Shown piece by piece: positions 1 through 9,900 of a stretch of DNA of 64,000 bases. Source of the stretch: JAQBQH01 sp035607415. GTDB taxonomy: Bacteria; Myxococcota_A; Polyangia; Palsa-1104. The translations under genes were made by a program, and so were the position numbers. The notes under the pieces were generated by a model. The model was not told the DNA's origin. It ran no database searches and saw nothing but the letters and a program-made list of their open reading frames with translations. Each line of letters starts with the position of its first letter. Position 1 is the first letter of the stretch. The stretch is taken from NCBI GenBank assembly GCA_035607415.1, contig DATNAQ010000031.1:62001-126000 (forward strand), read 5' to 3'.

Positions 1-1
1 G

Positions 2-136
2 GCGCTGGAGGTGCGGCGCCCGGTGACCCTGCCGGCGCCGCGCGGCTGGCGGCCGACCGTCACGCGCGGCGCGGTGCGCATCGTCTGCTACCGTCGTGAA
101 GCGGATGGCGCCGCGGCGCGCGTCGTGGGACACTGA
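2..136 (+). CDS. C-terminal end of an unidentified protein (partial)
   Basis: An open frame enters from the left edge and stops at TGA 134-136, giving the last 44 residues of a protein whose start lies outside the window. The tail is Arg/Val-rich (ends RVVGH) and shows no motif I can assign. Only six bases separate it from the next gene on the same strand, so the two are probably co-transcribed. The lack of any stop and the tight junction support a real coding end. The function cannot be guessed from this fragment. Confidence 0.55.
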   Translation, partial: ALEVRRPVTLPAPRGWRPTVTRGAVRIVCYRREADGAAARVVGH

Positions 137-142
137 CGAGCC

Positions 143-2266
143 GTGAGAGTCTGGCGCGCCATGGCACGGGTCATCCGACGCGCGCTCGGCAGCGGCCCCG
201 GCGCGGGGGCGATCGCGCTCGCGCTCTTCTTCGGGCTCGACTTCGTCGGAGCGACGCTCGACTTCATGGGCTTCTCCGACGCCAAGGCGACCAGCCGCAT
301 CGTCCACCGCTACGGTCCGCAGATCGCGCGCGATCAGCTGAGCATCCTCGGCACCTACCTCGTGATGGGCGCGATCTTCGGCGGCGTCGGCGCGCTGCTC
401 GGTGCCTGGTGGGATCGCGCGCGCTGGCAGACGTCGACCACGCGCGTGCGCGTCCTGCGCGGCGTGGCGGCGGCGCTCGTCGGTCACGCCTTCTTCTTCG
501 TGCGCAGCGTCGTGCACTATCCGCAGCTCTATTCCGAGGCGTTCTACGACCGCGGCGGCGTCCGCCGCGCGCTCATGGTGTGGCTGACCGAGCACGCGAC
601 CGCGACCATCCTCGACGCGTTGCTCGCGGTGCTGCTCGTCGGCCTCGTCGCTGGGCCGCTCGTCACCAGCGCCGGCCGCACGTTGGCGCGCCGCTGGCTC
701 GACGCCGCGGTCCGGCTACGCCCGCTGCGCTGGGCGACCCTCGGCGCGCTCCTGCTCGTCGTCGCCGTCGTCGGGCTGGCCGCGCACCGGCACCACCCCG
801 GCCACGCCGGCCGGCGGCCCAACATCCTCCTCATCGCCGTCGACAGCTTGCGCGCCGATCGCGTGTTCTCGCCGGATGAAGCCAAGCGCTTCCCCACGCT
901 CGCCAAGCTCGCCGCGCGCGGCGTCCGCTTCCGCGAGGCGCACGTGACGGTGCCGCGCACCTTCCCGTCGTTCGTCACGCTGCTCACCGGCCGTTATCCA
1001 CACCATCACGGCATCCGCCACATGTTCCCGTCGGCGGCACAACGCGCGGCGATCGGCCCGGCGCTGCCGGCGGCGCTGCACGCGGCCGGCTATCGCACGT
1101 CGGTCATCAGCGACTACGCCGGCGAGATCTTCTCGCGCACGCCGATGGGCTTCGACCACGTCGACGTGCCGTTCTTCGACATGAAGACGATCGTCGCGCA
1201 GCGCGGCCTGCAGGTGCATCCCAACGTCCTGCCGTACGCGACCAGCAGCCTCGGCCGCCGCCTGTTTCCGGCGGTGGCGGCGATGCCGGAGCTGTCGGAT
1301 CCGGCGCGCCTCGCCGATCGCGCCATCGCCGCGCTCGACGACACCGACGGCCAGCCGCTGTTCCTCACCGTGTTCTTCTCGGCGGCGCACTTCCCGTACG
1401 CCTCTCCGGATCCGTACTACCGCCGCTTCGGCGCGCACGACTACGCCGGCCCCTATCGCTATCAGAAGCCGCCGCTGGCGCCGGCGCCCGCGACCGAAGC
1501 CGACCGCACGCAGATCCGCGCGCTCTACGACGGCGCCGTCGCTGCCACCGACGCGGCCATCGCACGCATCCTCGATCGCCTCGATCGCGACGGTCTCGGC
1601 GACGACACCATCGTCGTCCTGCTCGCCGACCACGGCGAAAACCTCTACGACCTGCCCGAGCGCGGCATGGGCCACGGCGATCATCTGCGCGGCAGCGCCG
1701 CCGACCACGTGCCGTGGGTGTGGATCGATCCGCACGATCATCTGGCCGCACACGACGTGCCCGGCATCGTGCGCGACGTCGACTTCGTGCCGACGCTGGC
1801 CCACCTGGTCGGCGTGAAGCCGCCGCCCACCGACGGCGTCGACCTCGGACCTCTGTTGCGCGGCGAGCGCCCTTCGCTCGGTCTCGACGCCTACCAGGAG
1901 ACCGAGCTGTGGTTCGTCGCCAACGGCCCCGGCTTCGAGCCCGACGAGCGCATCCCCTACCCCACCATCACCGGCGTCACCGATCTCGCGCCCGATGACG
2001 ACATCTACCTGCGCCCGGAGTGGCAGGACACGGTCATCGTCGGCAAGCACCGCGCCATTCGCACCGAGCGCTGGAAGCTGCTCTACCGTCCGACGCGCGG
2101 CGGCGTGCGCTGGAGCCTGTACGATCTCGCCGCCGATCCCGACGAGCGCACCGACGTGCTCGCCGCGCATCCAGACGTCGCCGCGACCCTGCGCGGCAAG
2201 CTGCAGCACTGGATGCTCGAGGACAAGCGCATGACCCTGCGCGGCGACTTTCTGGTGCCGCGATGA
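143..2266 (+). CDS. Membrane-anchored alkaline-phosphatase/sulfatase superfamily protein
   Basis: A 707-residue protein. The first ~215 residues are hydrophobic and hold about five membrane segments. The sulfatase/alkaline-phosphatase fold follows, beginning at NILLIAVDSLRADR (metal ligand D234), with LADHGENL further on. Where sulfatases carry the Cys or Ser that becomes formylglycine (C-x-P-S-R followed by LLTGRYP), this protein has T273-F-P-S followed by LLTGRYP. Thr cannot form formylglycine, but it is the nucleophile in some phospho-transferring relatives (LtaS and EptA types). A lipid- or polymer-modifying phosphotransferase or esterase is therefore a better guess than a sulfatase; the substrate is unknown. 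The GTG start at 143 is used; an ATG at 161 is possible. It overlaps the next gene by ATGA. Confidence 0.8.
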   Translation: MRVWRAMARVIRRALGSGPGAGAIALALFFGLDFVGATLDFMGFSDAKATSRIVHRYGPQIARDQLSILGTYLVMGAIFGGVGALLGAWWDRARWQTSTTRVRVLRGVAAALVGHAFFFVRSVVHYPQLYSEAFYDRGGVRRALMVWLTEHATATILDALLAVLLVGLVAGPLVTSAGRTLARRWLDAAVRLRPLRWATLGALLLVVAVVGLAAHRHHPGHAGRRPNILLIAVDSLRADRVFSPDEAKRFPTLAKLAARGVRFREAHVTVPRTFPSFVTLLTGRYPHHHGIRHMFPSAAQRAAIGPALPAALHAAGYRTSVISDYAGEIFSRTPMGFDHVDVPFFDMKTIVAQRGLQVHPNVLPYATSSLGRRLFPAVAAMPELSDPARLADRAIAALDDTDGQPLFLTVFFSAAHFPYASPDPYYRRFGAHDYAGPYRYQKPPLAPAPATEADRTQIRALYDGAVAATDAAIARILDRLDRDGLGDDTIVVLLADHGENLYDLPERGMGHGDHLRGSAADHVPWVWIDPHDHLAAHDVPGIVRDVDFVPTLAHLVGVKPPPTDGVDLGPLLRGERPSLGLDAYQETELWFVANGPGFEPDERIPYPTITGVTDLAPDDDIYLRPEWQDTVIVGKHRAIRTERWKLLYRPTRGGVRWSLYDLAADPDERTDVLAAHPDVAATLRGKLQHWMLEDKRMTLRGDFLVPR

Positions 2267-4614
2267 GGCGCGCCCTCGCGCTCGCCCTCCTCGTCGCCGG
2301 CTGCGGCCGCCCGGCGGCGTCGGCGCCGACGGTGGCCCCCGCCGACAAGCCGGCAGCTGCGCCCGGTCCGCGCGCGCCGGGCGACGGCATCGCCTATCGC
2401 TTCGTCGATCACGCGGGTGAGGCCACGCTGACGTCGCCGCCCCTCTCGGAGGCGTGGAACGCGCTCGGCTATCCGGCCAAGCTGGTCGATCCCTACACTG
2501 GCCTGCGCGGCGACGAGGTCTTTCGCGTCGTCGAGCTGGCGCTGGCCGACGCCGACGTCGCCTCGTACGGCACGCCGCATCCGATCGCGCCGCAGAAGGC
2601 GCGCACGCTGCGCTTCGATCCGGTATGGAACCGCACGCGCGCGGTCTACGAGTCCAAGCGCGCGCTCTTCGCGCCGGGCGAGACGCGCTACCTGTTCTCG
2701 TCGCCGCGCGCGGCCCACGGCGAGTTGCAGGCGTGGCTCGCGGTCCCGCCCGGCGGCAGCGACGTCCAGTTCGTCGTCGAGATCGACGGCAAGCCGCGCC
2801 TGGAGCGCACCGTCCCGGCGGCGCAAGCGGGCGCGTGGATCGCCGTCACGCAGCCGCTCGAGGCCGGCGCACACCAGATCGCGCTCGTCACGCACGGTAG
2901 CTCGCCCGCGTTCTGGGGCGATCCGCTCATCGTCGATCGCGGCGCCGGCCGGCCCACGCCGAACGTGCTCTTCGTAGTCATCGATACCCTGCGCGTCGAC
3001 GCGCTGCCGGCGATGCCGCGACTGCGCGCGCTCGCCGCCGACGGCACCTCCTTCACGCAGGCCATCACCGCCGCCACCTGGACGCGCCCATCGGTGCTGG
3101 CGATGCTCGGTGGCGATCTGCCGACGGCGCTCGGCCAGGGCGCCGAGGAGATGATCCCCTCCGACGGGGACCGTCGCCGCTTCTACGCCATCGCACCGCC
3201 GCTCCTGCCGCGCGTGCTGGCGGCGCGCGGCTATCGCTCGGTGGCGATCGGCAACAACTTCTTCCTGCTCGGCTATCCGCAGATCGGGCTGACCCTCGGA
3301 TTCGAGGAGGTGGCCGACATCCGCCATCCCGTGCTCGACACGCCGGCGATCAGCAACGCCGCCGTCGCGTTCATCGAGGCCCACCGCGACGAGCCGTGGT
3401 TCCTGCACCTGCACTACGACGCGCCGCACTGGCCGTACACGCCGCCGCCCGCCTACCTGGCGAAGGTGCCGGCGATGCCGTTCCCCGAAGACCCGATGGC
3501 GCGCGCCTATCTCGCCGAAGCCGCGTACGCCGACGACTATCTCGGCCGCGTGCTCGACGCGCTCGATCGGCTGAAGCTGTCCGAGCGCACGCTCGTGGTG
3601 GTGGTCGGGGATCACGGCGAGATCTTCGACCACGCGCACTCCGAGACCGTCGAGGCGCTGCATCAACCGACGCTGCACCACCACGGCTGGTCGGGCTACG
3701 ACGAGCTCTTGCGCGTGCCGCTGGTCATGCGCATGCCGGGCACCATCCCGAAGACGACGATCCCCGAGCAGGTGAGCTTCGTCGATCTGGAGCCGACGAT
3801 CCGCGAGCTGGTGGGGATGGCGCCGCGCGACGGCGAGCGCGGGCGCTCGCTGGTGCCGCTGTGGCACGGCGCCAAGCCGCCGGAGCGGCCGGCGTTCGTC
3901 GAGGGCCAGGACGTGCGCGTGGTGCGCGCGGGCGGCTGGGCCTATCTGCGGCGCAGCGACGGGCGGCTCACGCTCGACGGCGGCCGGCGCGTGGTGCGCA
4001 CCGAGGAGCTGTACGACGTCGCGCACGATCCGGCGGAGCATACGGACCTGGCGGAGCGCGATCCAGACGAGCTGGCGAAGATGCGCGCGCTCTTCGATCG
4101 CGAGGCGCCGACGCCGCGTGACGCGCCGGTCGCGGTCGTCCACCTGCGCGTGGCACCGGACGAGCGCGCTCACGTCGTCGACGGGACGCTGCAGTCGGAC
4201 GGCGCGATCTCGCTGCGCGGCGTGGCCGGCGCCGAAGCCTCGCCCGTCGATGCGCACACGCTGCGGCTGACCCTGCGCGGCGCGGCAGAGGTGGACCTGG
4301 CGATCGACCCGCCGACGGCGCGCATCACGCTCGCGCTCAAGCGCGACGGCACGCCGGTGACGGCGCGTCAGGTGCTGCTCGGCGAGTTTGCGCTGCCGCT
4401 GCTCGCCGGCGCCGACGAGCTGCGCCTCGACGGTGAGCGCCTGACCTGGATCGACGCGGCGCGTCCGCCGCAGCCCGGCGATCGTGGCGAGATCCTGTTG
4501 TGGCGTGATCCGAATCCGATCACATCGCTGACGCTGCCTGCGACGGCCAAGTCGTCGAGCGAAGTGGCGGGGATGATGCGGCGCTGGGGCTACGCGCAGC
4601 CCGGTAGCAAGTGA
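2263..4614 (+). CDS. Lipoprotein of the alkaline-phosphatase/sulfatase superfamily
   Basis: A 783-residue protein starting at the ATG that overlaps the upstream TGA (ATGA), which implies translational coupling. The N-terminus MRRALALALLVAGC is a lipoprotein signal with a lipobox and lipidated C14. After a ~220-residue extension the catalytic fold begins at NVLFVVIDTLRVDALP, with VVGDHGEIF later. The nucleophile position reads T274-R-P-S, so Thr again replaces Cys/Ser. The last ~170 residues look like an added beta-rich domain. The frame stays open further upstream, but the lipoprotein signal and coupled ATG identify the true start. It is probably exposed in the periplasm or outer membrane and works with its membrane-bound neighbour. 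Substrate unknown. Confidence 0.8.
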   Translation: MRRALALALLVAGCGRPAASAPTVAPADKPAAAPGPRAPGDGIAYRFVDHAGEATLTSPPLSEAWNALGYPAKLVDPYTGLRGDEVFRVVELALADADVASYGTPHPIAPQKARTLRFDPVWNRTRAVYESKRALFAPGETRYLFSSPRAAHGELQAWLAVPPGGSDVQFVVEIDGKPRLERTVPAAQAGAWIAVTQPLEAGAHQIALVTHGSSPAFWGDPLIVDRGAGRPTPNVLFVVIDTLRVDALPAMPRLRALAADGTSFTQAITAATWTRPSVLAMLGGDLPTALGQGAEEMIPSDGDRRRFYAIAPPLLPRVLAARGYRSVAIGNNFFLLGYPQIGLTLGFEEVADIRHPVLDTPAISNAAVAFIEAHRDEPWFLHLHYDAPHWPYTPPPAYLAKVPAMPFPEDPMARAYLAEAAYADDYLGRVLDALDRLKLSERTLVVVVGDHGEIFDHAHSETVEALHQPTLHHHGWSGYDELLRVPLVMRMPGTIPKTTIPEQVSFVDLEPTIRELVGMAPRDGERGRSLVPLWHGAKPPERPAFVEGQDVRVVRAGGWAYLRRSDGRLTLDGGRRVVRTEELYDVAHDPAEHTDLAERDPDELAKMRALFDREAPTPRDAPVAVVHLRVAPDERAHVVDGTLQSDGAISLRGVAGAEASPVDAHTLRLTLRGAAEVDLAIDPPTARITLALKRDGTPVTARQVLLGEFALPLLAGADELRLDGERLTWIDAARPPQPGDRGEILLWRDPNPITSLTLPATAKSSSEVAGMMRRWGYAQPGSK

Positions 4615-4630
4615 CGGCTCCGCGCGGAGA

Positions 4631-5131
4631 TCAGGCGAGATAGTGCGGCTGCTGCGCCTGGGCCTCAGCCTGCGCGCGTCCGGTGAACAGCTCGTCGGTC
4701 GTGGCCGAGCGCACGTTGTGCACGTGAATCGAGATGTGCAGCGTCTCACCCGCCAGCGGGTGATTCGTGTCGACCAGCACGAGCTCCTCGTTCGCCTCGA
4801 TGACGCGGAAGGTGATGCTCTTGCCGTCGGGGCGCGAGGCCGAGAACATCATGCCCGGGCCGATCTCCTCGTCCGCCGGAAAGGCGGCGCGCGGTACGAC
4901 GAAGACGCCAGAGGGGTCGCGATCACCGTACGCTTCGCCCGGCGGAACGACGACCTCCAAGAGCGCGCCCGACTCGAGCCCTTCGATTGCCCGCTCGACG
5001 CCGGGAACGATCTGCCGTCGCCCGTGCAGGTACGTCAGCGGCTCCTGCCCGACGCTGGTCTCGACCACTCGGCCGGTGCCCAGCCGAATGGTGTAATCCA
5101 TGCACACGACGCGATCCTTCGAAATTTTCAC
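4631..5131 (-). CDS. SlyD-like FKBP-type peptidyl-prolyl isomerase
   Basis: A 166-residue protein with the SlyD/FKBP layout: an opening strand KISKDRVVCMDYTIRL, a PGVERAIEGLESG segment, the GEAYGDRD loop, then an insert-in-flap chaperone region and DTNHPLAGETLHISIHVHNV, which returns to the FKBP fold. It catalyses prolyl cis-trans isomerisation and probably assists cytoplasmic folding. The GTG start at 5131 has a clear ribosome site (GAGGGAGG) six bases upstream and gives the usual family N-terminus. An in-frame ATG at 5158 would add nine atypical residues. The tail ends in a Gln/Ala-rich stretch rather than the His-rich metal tail of E. coli SlyD. Divergent from serS. Confidence 0.88.
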   Translation of the reverse strand: MKISKDRVVCMDYTIRLGTGRVVETSVGQEPLTYLHGRRQIVPGVERAIEGLESGALLEVVVPPGEAYGDRDPSGVFVVPRAAFPADEEIGPGMMFSASRPDGKSITFRVIEANEELVLVDTNHPLAGETLHISIHVHNVRSATTDELFTGRAQAEAQAQQPHYLA

Positions 5132-5155
5132 GGGGCCTCCCTCGCGGCTCACCGA

Positions 5156-5175
5156 CATGGTTTTGCAAAACCATG
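5156..5175. repeat. Perfect 20-bp palindrome upstream of the FKBP gene
   Basis: The sequence CATGGTTTTGCAAAACCATG is a perfect 10+10 palindrome without a loop. It lies 25 bases upstream of the GTG start of the FKBP gene and 34 bases before the serS -35 box. A closely related element (GGTTTGCAAAACC) lies at the HU gene promoter near 16040. It looks like a binding site for a dimeric regulator. Confidence 0.5.
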
Positions 5176-5208
5176 ACCACAAGGCCTGCTCCCCCTTCAG
5201 GCGGGCGC

Positions 5209-5237
5209 TTGACACAACCGGGGGCGGCGTCGAGAGT
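5209..5237 (+). promoter_or_regulatory. Candidate serS promoter
   Basis: A consensus -35 hexamer TTGACA (5209-5214) is followed 17 bases later by GAGAGT (5232-5237), eight bases before the serS ATG. The -35 box is perfect, but the -10 box is weak and matches only A2 and T6. The predicted transcript would start at or within a few bases of the start codon. Confidence 0.45.
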
Positions 5238-5245
5238 TACCGACG

Positions 5246-6532
5246 ATGATCGACCTGAAGCTGCTTCGCGACCAGCCCGAGCAAGTGATTGCGACCTATC
5301 GCGACCGTCTCTTCGACGAGGACGCCGCCGCAACCGCGCGCAAGCTGCTCGACATCGACACCCGCCGCCGCCAGATCGTGGCCACCAGCGACGAGCTCAA
5401 GCAGAAGCGCAACACCGGGTCGGCCGCCGTCGGGCGCGAGAAGGATCCGGAGAAGCGCAAGCAGCTCATCGCGGACATGGAAGGGTTCAAAGGTCAGATC
5501 GCGCAGGCCGACACGGCGATCGCCGCGCTCGACGCCGAGATGCAGACGCTGGCGCTGCAGCTGCCGAACCTGCCCGATCCGTCGGTACCGGCGGGCCGGA
5601 GCGACGCCGAGAACAAGGTCGTGCGCCAGGTCGGCAAAATTCGTGAATTCACGTTTCCGGCCAAGCCGCACTGGGACCTCGGCACCGAGCTCGGCCTCAT
5701 CGACTTCGAGCGCGGCGTGAAGATCTCGGGCTCGCGCTTCTACATCCTGCGCGGCGTCGGCGCGCGGCTGCAGCGCGCGCTCATCGCGTGGATGATCGAC
5801 GTCCACGTCGAGCAGGGCTACACCGAGGTCTACCCGCCACAGATGGTCAAGGGCGAGTGCCTCGTCGGCACGGCGCAGCTGCCCAAGTTCGGCGAGAACC
5901 TCTACCGCGACGCCGAAGAAGACTACTACTGGGTACCGACCGCGGAAGTGCCGGTCACAAACATGTACCGCGACGAGGTGCTCGACGCCGACGCGCTTCC
6001 CATCAAGCACGTCGCCTACACCGCCTGCTTCCGCCGCGAGAAGATGGCGCACGGCAAGGACACGCGCGGCATCAAGCGCGGCCACCAGTTCGACAAGGTC
6101 GAGATGGTGAAGTTCGTCGCGCCCGAGACGTCGCTCGCCGAGCTCGACGCGCTGGTCGCCGACGCCGCCGCGATCCTCGAGCGGCTGGAGCTGCCCTATC
6201 GCCTCGTCGAGATGGTCACGGGCGATCTGTCGTTCGCCGCGTGCAAGAAGTACGACCTCGAGACCTGGGCGCCGGGCTGCAACGAGTGGCTCGAGGTGTC
6301 GTCGTGCTCGACGTTCGGCGACTTCCAGGCGCGCCGCGCGATGATTCGCGCGAAATCCGGAAAAGACAAGCCGCGCCTCGTGCACACGCTCAACGGCTCG
6401 GGCCTGGCGCTGCCGCGCACCATGATCGCGATCATGGAGAACTACCAGCGCGCCGACGGCAGCATCGAGGTGCCGAAGGTGCTGCGTCCGTACCTCGGCG
6501 GGCTCGAGACGATCACCGCGGCGACGAAGTGA
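5246..6532 (+). CDS. serS: Seryl-tRNA synthetase
   Basis: A 428-residue class II aminoacyl-tRNA synthetase of normal length that charges tRNA-Ser and tRNA-Sec with serine. The N-terminal ~110 residues form the long antiparallel coiled-coil arm (charged ELKQKRNTGSAAVGREKDPE region). The catalytic core has motif 2 (ACFRREKMAHGKDTRG) and motif 3 (LNGSGLALPRTMIAIMENYQ), and the serine-pocket segment TAEVPVTN is present. The start is ATG 5246 and matches the family N-terminus MIDLKLLRDQPE. The 3' end overlaps the convergent small gene by 20 bases. Confidence 0.97.
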   Translation: MIDLKLLRDQPEQVIATYRDRLFDEDAAATARKLLDIDTRRRQIVATSDELKQKRNTGSAAVGREKDPEKRKQLIADMEGFKGQIAQADTAIAALDAEMQTLALQLPNLPDPSVPAGRSDAENKVVRQVGKIREFTFPAKPHWDLGTELGLIDFERGVKISGSRFYILRGVGARLQRALIAWMIDVHVEQGYTEVYPPQMVKGECLVGTAQLPKFGENLYRDAEEDYYWVPTAEVPVTNMYRDEVLDADALPIKHVAYTACFRREKMAHGKDTRGIKRGHQFDKVEMVKFVAPETSLAELDALVADAAAILERLELPYRLVEMVTGDLSFAACKKYDLETWAPGCNEWLEVSSCSTFGDFQARRAMIRAKSGKDKPRLVHTLNGSGLALPRTMIAIMENYQRADGSIEVPKVLRPYLGGLETITAATK

Positions 6533-6932
6533 GCATCTGACGGCGGCGCCACACGACCGAGTCCATGTCGTCCTGGCCCGTCGACCAGAAGTAGACGCCG
6601 GGAATGCCGATCACCAGGCCGGCGCCGCCGGTGATCACGCCGGCGATGATCTTGTCGACCTGGTCGAACAGGTTGGGGCTCGTCGAGCCGAAGCCGATGA
6701 GCACGCCGCCGAGGATGCTCAGCGCCACGCCCGGCGCCGCCAGCCCGATGCCGATGTTGCGCGTCGCCTGCGCGCGCTTGTAGGCGCGATCGAGGAGCGC
6801 CTGATCGACGCGCGCCGGCGCCAACGAGTCGTCCGCCTTCGGCGGCGGCAGGAGCACCGGCTTCGGCGGCTTGGGATCGGCGGCGGCGACCGACGCGGCC
6901 AACAGGATCGCCGTGACCAGCGCGCGCCTCAT
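6513..6932 (-). CDS. Small secreted or membrane protein, unknown function
   Basis: A 139-residue protein whose N-terminus (MRRALVTAILLAASVAAADP) is a signal peptide. A Pro/Lys-rich linker and a charged helix follow, then two glycine-rich hydrophobic stretches (GIGLAAPGVALSILGGVLIG and IIAGVITGGAGLVIGIPGVY) that look like membrane segments. I do not recognise the family. Its ATG overlaps the TGA of addA (ATGA), so it is translated from the end of the addBA operon, although nothing suggests a role in recombination. An upstream TTG/GTG start is possible but would extend into addA. The 3' end overlaps serS tail to tail. Confidence 0.7.
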   Translation of the reverse strand: MRRALVTAILLAASVAAADPKPPKPVLLPPPKADDSLAPARVDQALLDRAYKRAQATRNIGIGLAAPGVALSILGGVLIGFGSTSPNLFDQVDKIIAGVITGGAGLVIGIPGVYFWSTGQDDMDSVVWRRRQMLTSSPR

Positions 6933-9900
6933 CGCTCCGCCGGGTAGCAACGATAGATGAAGCCGCAGCGCAGCCGATGGCAGGTGGCGAGCGGCCGCTG
7001 CTCCCAGGCGTCGGCGGCGCGCGCCGCGGCGAGCGTGTGGCCGAGCGCGGCCAGCTCGGTCTCGAATGGCGCCGACGGCGGCGCCGGCGCGATCTGCGGC
7101 GACGGATCGCCCTCCTTCAGGAACGCCAGGCCCGTGCGCACCGACGGTGCCGCCGGATACAGCCGCCGCGCCGCCAGCGCGTAGGCGTCGAGCTGGAAGC
7201 GATAGTCGTCGGGCTCGCCGAGGCGCGCGTGCTTGTAGTCGACGACGGTGACGCCGTCGGAGGTGAGCACCACGAGATCCATCTGCCCGCGCAGGTAGAG
7301 CACGCCGCCGTCGTACGGCACCGACAAGAGAAACGGCAGCTCGCGCCGCACCGCCACGCCGTCGAGCGCGCGGGCGAACGGCGTGTCGAGGAACGCCGCC
7401 ACGTGCGCGCGCACCTCGGCGACGAGCGGATCCTTGGTCTCGTAGCCGTCGGCGGCGAGCAGGCGATCGAGCTCCGCGTGCGCCGCCTCGTCGACGCCGC
7501 CGGCGCGGAACGGTGCGCGCTCAAGCAGGCGATGCGCCAGCGTACCGCGCCGCAGCGGATCGAGCTGCGGCAGCGCGTCGCCGCCGTCGACGTCGACGGT
7601 GACCTCGGGCGAGGCCGCGCGCGACGAGGCCGGATGCTCCTGCAGCCCGAGCGCGTGAAACTGCTGATAGCGCCGCGGGCAGAGCTGGAAGTCGGCCAGC
7701 TGCGTGACCGCGACCGTGACGTTGCCCGGCCGCGGCGCCGGCCGCGTGACGATCTGGTGCAGCCGCGCCGCCGCGCGTGCGGCGATGGTCTCCACCGGCT
7801 CACTCTCGACGGACGGGCGCGCCACGATCGCCTCCGCCGGCGCCGGCAGCGCATCGCCGTCGACCACGCGCAAGAGCGGACGCGTCGCGTCGTCGGCCGC
7901 GATGGCGTCGAGCTGCTGCCGCCAGCACGTCTGGTGCGCCCACACCGGCTCGCCCGAGAAGACCGCCAGGTCGCGCGCGCGCGTCGCCGCGACGTAGAAC
8001 ACGCGCAGCGACTCCGCCGCTTGCCGCCGCTGCCGCGCCTCCGACACGCGCCGCGACGCCGTCGAGTGCACGAACACGCGCCGCCCGCGCGCGTCGCGCA
8101 GCTTGAGCCCGAGGCCCTCCTCGGCGTCGTACACGATGGGCGCATGATCGGCGCGCTCGAGCGCCCCGCACGCCGGCACGAACACGACGGGGAACTCGAG
8201 CCCCTTGGCCTGGTGCACCGTCATCACGCGCACCACGTCGTCGTTCTCGTCGGCGACCTGCGCCTCCGCCGCCTGCGCCTCGCCGCCCGGCGCCGCCGCG
8301 CGCCGCAACCAATTGGCGAACGCGCGCAGATCGCCGCCCTTTTCCTCGAACTCGCGCGCCTTCTCGACGAGACGCATGAGGTTGGCCACGCGCTGCTCGC
8401 CGTCGGGCGTCGAGGCCAGCACCGCCACCAGATCGCCGTCGTCGACGATGGCCTGCGCGCACGCCGCCGGCCCCAGCCGATCGGCCACCAGCCGCAGCTC
8501 GCGGAAGCGCGTGCGAAAACGATCGAGCCCGTCGCGCTCCGCCGGCGCCAGCGACGCGGGCAGCGCCGTCGCCGGATCGAGCAGGATGCGAGTGCGCAAC
8601 ACGCCGGCGAGCGACAGCCGCGCCACCGTCTCGTCGGAGACCCCGACGATCGGCGAGCGCAAGAGCGCCACCAGCGACAGCAGATCGTCGGGATCGTCGA
8701 TCACCGACAGCGCGCACGCCAGGTCGCGCACCTCCTGCGCCGCGAAGAAGCCGCGCCCACGCACCACGAAGTAGGGAATGGCGTGCGCGCGCAGCGCATC
8801 GAGGTAGTCGTAGAGGTGCGAGAAGCGGCGCAGCAGCACCGCCATCGTGCCGAGCTTGCGCCCGCCCGCGCGCAGCTCCGCGATCCGCCGCGCGATGGCC
8901 CGCGCCTCGCGCAGCCGGCACTCCGCGCTCGGCCCGACGGCGACGGTGATGAGCTCGGCGCCGGCCCCAGGCAGCGCGTCCTTGCGGAACGGCCGCAGAT
9001 CATCTTTGTCCGGCTCGTAGCCGGCGAGCGCGCGCGTGAACACCGCGTTGGTCAGCCCGAGCAGCGCCGGCGCCGAGCGCCGCGACTCGACGAGCAGCTC
9101 CTCCGCGCCGCCGCGCGCGATCACCTCTTCGGTCGCGCGCGCGAACACGGCGACGTCGGCGCCGCGAAACTCGTAGATCGACTGCTTGCGATCGCCGACC
9201 ACGAACAGCCGCGCGCCGTCGTCATCGGGCTGCCGGCCACCGACGAGCCGCACGATCTCGGCCTGCACCGGGTTGGTGTCCTGGAACTCGTCCACGAGCA
9301 CGGCGTCGTAGCGCGCCCGCACCGCCCCGCGCACCGCCGCGTCGTCGCGCAACAGATCGCGCGCCATCGTCAACAGGTCCGCGAAGTCGACGACGCCGGC
9401 GCGCCGCTTGTGGGCGCGATAGTTCCCGTCGACGCTGGCGAGGAGCCGCGTCAACGCCGCCGCCAGCGGCACCGCGCGCACCGCCGTCAGCGCGTCGAGG
9501 ATCGGCTCCTCGGCCGCCTGCAACGCCTTCTTCCACTCGTCGGTCGCGGCCACGCGCATCTTCTTGACCGCGCGCATCACCTCGGCCACGTCGTCGCCGC
9601 GCGCGAAGTCGAGCAGCGGCAGCCGCGCGCACAGCTCGCGCGCCGCCGTGGCGCTGGCCGACTTGGCCGAGATCTCGGGCAGGAGCTCCGGCAACCGCCG
9701 CGCGATCGCCGTGAAGCGCGCCACCGCCGCGTCGCGCGCCGCTTCCGCCGCCGCCAGATCATAGTTGGCGTCGAGCCCGTCGGCGCCGCGCCCTTCCTCC
9801 GCCCGCCGCGCGCGCAGATCGACGAGCCGCTCGACGAGGCCCGGCATGCGCCCGACGGCGCGGAAGTTGTACTGCGCCACCAGCTCCTCGACGTGCTCGT

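Noticed and set aside
4618..4629. CTCCGCGCGGAG palindrome between convergent genes as a terminator
   Set aside because: No loop and no T-run; too short to be convincing in GC-rich DNA.
2083..4749. Long open frame on the minus strand (about 890 codons) opposite the second phosphatase-like gene
   Set aside because: Arg/Ala/His-rich translation without motifs; it mirrors the codon bias of the real plus-strand gene, which has clear catalytic motifs.
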